From UBA7672 sp964550535 (GTDB taxonomy: Bacteria; Pseudomonadota; Alphaproteobacteria; Caulobacterales; Hyphomonadaceae), in assembly GCA_964550535.1 (NCBI GenBank), contig CAZJZQ010000157.1:1-6314 (forward strand): a DNA stretch of 6,314 nt, read 5' to 3'. This document shows, piece after piece, positions 4,906 to 6,314 of the stretch; position 1 is the stretch's first letter; the number at the start of each line of letters is the position of its first letter. The translations under genes and the position numbers were made by a program. The notes under the pieces are model-generated. The model did no database searches and was not told the origin of the DNA. It saw only the letters and a program-made list of their open reading frames with translations.

Positions 4906-6314
4906 CTATCCGGTGAAGCGGCCATTACGGTTGAAGCCCTTGGGCGCAAGACGGCCGGCCTGCGAACGTTTGCCCATCCAGTCCTTCCAGTCGTCCGCCG
5001 ATTGCTGGCGGCCGGCGGTATCGGTCCAGGTGAGGCCGTCGGCCTTCTTGAACGTCTTGACGTCCACCAGCACGCCGTCAGCGAAGGACTGGATTTTCAC
5101 GCCCTTGCCCCGCGTCATCTCCGGCATTTCGTCGGTCTTGAACACCAGCAGCTTGCGGTTCTTGCCGATCGAGGCGGTGAGATCGCCCTCCACCTTCACG
5201 CAGGAAACCAGCGCCTCCTTCGGAGCGACGTTCAGGATGATCTTGCCCTTGCGGGTCGACGACACCAACTCCGCTTCCGGCACGATGAAACCATAACCCT
5301 TGCCGGACGCCACGATGCGCCGCGCGCCCTCTTCCGGAATGAACATCTCGACGATGGTTTCGGACTCGGGAACGTCCAGCGACAGGCGGATCGGCTCGCC
5401 ATGTCCGCGGCCACCGGGCAGCTTGTCCGCGCCGATGGTGAAGGCGCGGCCGCCGGACGCCATCATCACCACCTTGTCCGTGGTCTGGCACTCCAGCGTC
5501 AGGGCAAGTTCGTCGCCCTCCTTGAACTTCACTTGATCGAGCTTCTGGTTGTGCCCTTTGAGCGCGCGGATCCACCCCATCTTCGAGAAGACGACCGTCA
5601 CCGGCTCCTTCACGATCAGGGCCTCCATCGCGGCTTCGGTGTCCACCTCGACCGCCGTCTCGAAGTTGGAGCGGCGGCGGCCCAGCGCGTTTTTCGGATC
5701 GAATATCTCCCGCGCGGCTTTGAGCTGGCGCTTCACCTCTGTCCATTGCCGCCCGGTGGAGGCGATCAGCGCGTTGAGATTGTCGCGTTCGTCCGACAAT
5801 TCCTTGTGCTCGCGCTTGATCTCGATCTCTTCGAGCTTGCGCAGCGCACGCAGGCGCATGTTGAGGATTGCTTCCACCTGTATCTCGGACAGGCGGAATT
5901 TCTTCATCATGACGGCTTTGGGGTCATCCTCGTAGCGGATGATCCGGATCACCTCGTCGATGTTGAGATAGGCCTTCAGCAGGCCGTCCAATACTTCGAG
6001 CCGGTGTTCGATCTTCTGCAACCGGTGCTTGGCGCGGCGCACCACCACTTCGCGGCGGTGATCGAGATAGCAGCCGAGAATATCACGCAGCCCCATCACC
6101 TTGGGCACGCCGCGATCCAGCACGTTCATGTTGACGGCGAAGCGCGTCTCCAGCTCGCACAGCCGGAACAGGCTGGCCATGAGCACTTCCGGCTCCACCG
6201 TGCGCGACTTGGGCGTCAGGACGATGCGCACGTCTTCCGCGCTCTCGTCCATTGCATCGTCGAGCAGCGGCGCCTTCTTCGTCTCGATCAGTTCGGCCAG
6301 GCGCTCCATCAGCT
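4906..6314 (-). CDS. parC: DNA topoisomerase IV subunit A, C-terminal part (runs off right edge)
   Basis: ParC is the DNA-cleaving subunit of topoisomerase IV, which with ParE unlinks daughter chromosomes. About 469 residues are present and the frame is open to the edge. The N-terminal winged-helix and active-site tyrosine region, roughly 280 residues by comparison with the usual 750, lies outside. Visible are the end of the tower region (RLAELIETKKAPLLDDAMDE), the hinge and coiled-coil segment (LGCYLDHRREVVVRRAKHRL, then a basic-acidic helical stretch) and the LSEIQVEAILNMRLRALRKL gate helix. A C-terminal beta-pinwheel begins near VTVVFSKMGWIRALKGHN and includes ASGGRAFTIGADKLPGGRGHGEP and ASGKGYGFIVPEAE. 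No canonical GyrA box (QRRGGKG) was seen, which favours ParC over GyrA. The C-terminus, GRLAPKGFNRNGRF, resembles sphingomonad ParC. The gene appears intact within the window. Confidence 0.93.
   Translation of the reverse strand, partial: LMERLAELIETKKAPLLDDAMDESAEDVRIVLTPKSRTVEPEVLMASLFRLCELETRFAVNMNVLDRGVPKVMGLRDILGCYLDHRREVVVRRAKHRLQKIEHRLEVLDGLLKAYLNIDEVIRIIRYEDDPKAVMMKKFRLSEIQVEAILNMRLRALRKLEEIEIKREHKELSDERDNLNALIASTGRQWTEVKRQLKAAREIFDPKNALGRRRSNFETAVEVDTEAAMEALIVKEPVTVVFSKMGWIRALKGHNQKLDQVKFKEGDELALTLECQTTDKVVMMASGGRAFTIGADKLPGGRGHGEPIRLSLDVPESETIVEMFIPEEGARRIVASGKGYGFIVPEAELVSSTRKGKIILNVAPKEALVSCVKVEGDLTASIGKNRKLLVFKTDEMPEMTRGKGVKIQSFADGVLVDVKTFKKADGLTWTDTAGRQQSADDWKDWMGKRSQAGRLAPKGFNRNGRFTG

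Noticed and set aside
1..6314. Search for a mobile element, CRISPR array, toxin-antitoxin pair or phage defence genes
   Set aside because: No transposase, integrase, spaced repeats, small toxin-like pair or defence motif was visible on either strand.

Overview
The window is GC-rich and coding-dense, and it reads as chromosome of an alphaproteobacterium, most likely a sphingomonad. The support is family-level recognition only: the threonyl-tRNA synthetase stretch around GDHRNEMLQRIYGTAW and the ParC tail around QAGRLAPKGF look like Sphingomonadales versions, and the YidD with a Trp-rich C-terminal tail fits alphaproteobacteria. No tRNA, rRNA, CRISPR array, insertion sequence, phage gene or plasmid function was seen.

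Layout, left to right. (1) Positions 1-588, minus strand: the 5' part of thrS, running off the left edge. It is broken. The reading frame from the start codon and the frame that carries the rest of the enzyme differ, and about 60 residues of the editing domain are missing at the junction near 247-256. (2) 735-1040, minus: yidD, a small membrane-insertion factor. (3) 1101-1664, minus: a LemA-family membrane-anchored protein, with a good Shine-Dalgarno and a hairpin just after its stop. (4) 1665-1875: a divergent intergenic region. (5) 1876-3213, plus: a FAD-dependent monooxygenase of unknown substrate, the only plus-strand gene. (6) 3223-4737, minus: a multi-pass GT-C type glycosyltransferase, converging on the monooxygenase with 9 bases between the stop codons. 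(7) 4738-4905: an intergenic region rich in short palindromes. (8) 4906-6314, minus: the C-terminal two thirds of parC, running off the right edge.

Functionally this is mostly housekeeping (translation, protein insertion, chromosome decatenation). Two less predictable genes, the monooxygenase and the glycosyltransferase, sit between lemA and parC. Nothing ties the two into a pathway; they are convergent and so not co-transcribed. I see no convincing undescribed multi-gene system here. The observation most worth a second look is the out-of-frame internal deletion in thrS, normally an essential gene. It is either a real degenerate copy or a sequence or assembly error. The uncharacterised monooxygenase and a few inverted repeats in intergenic regions come next.
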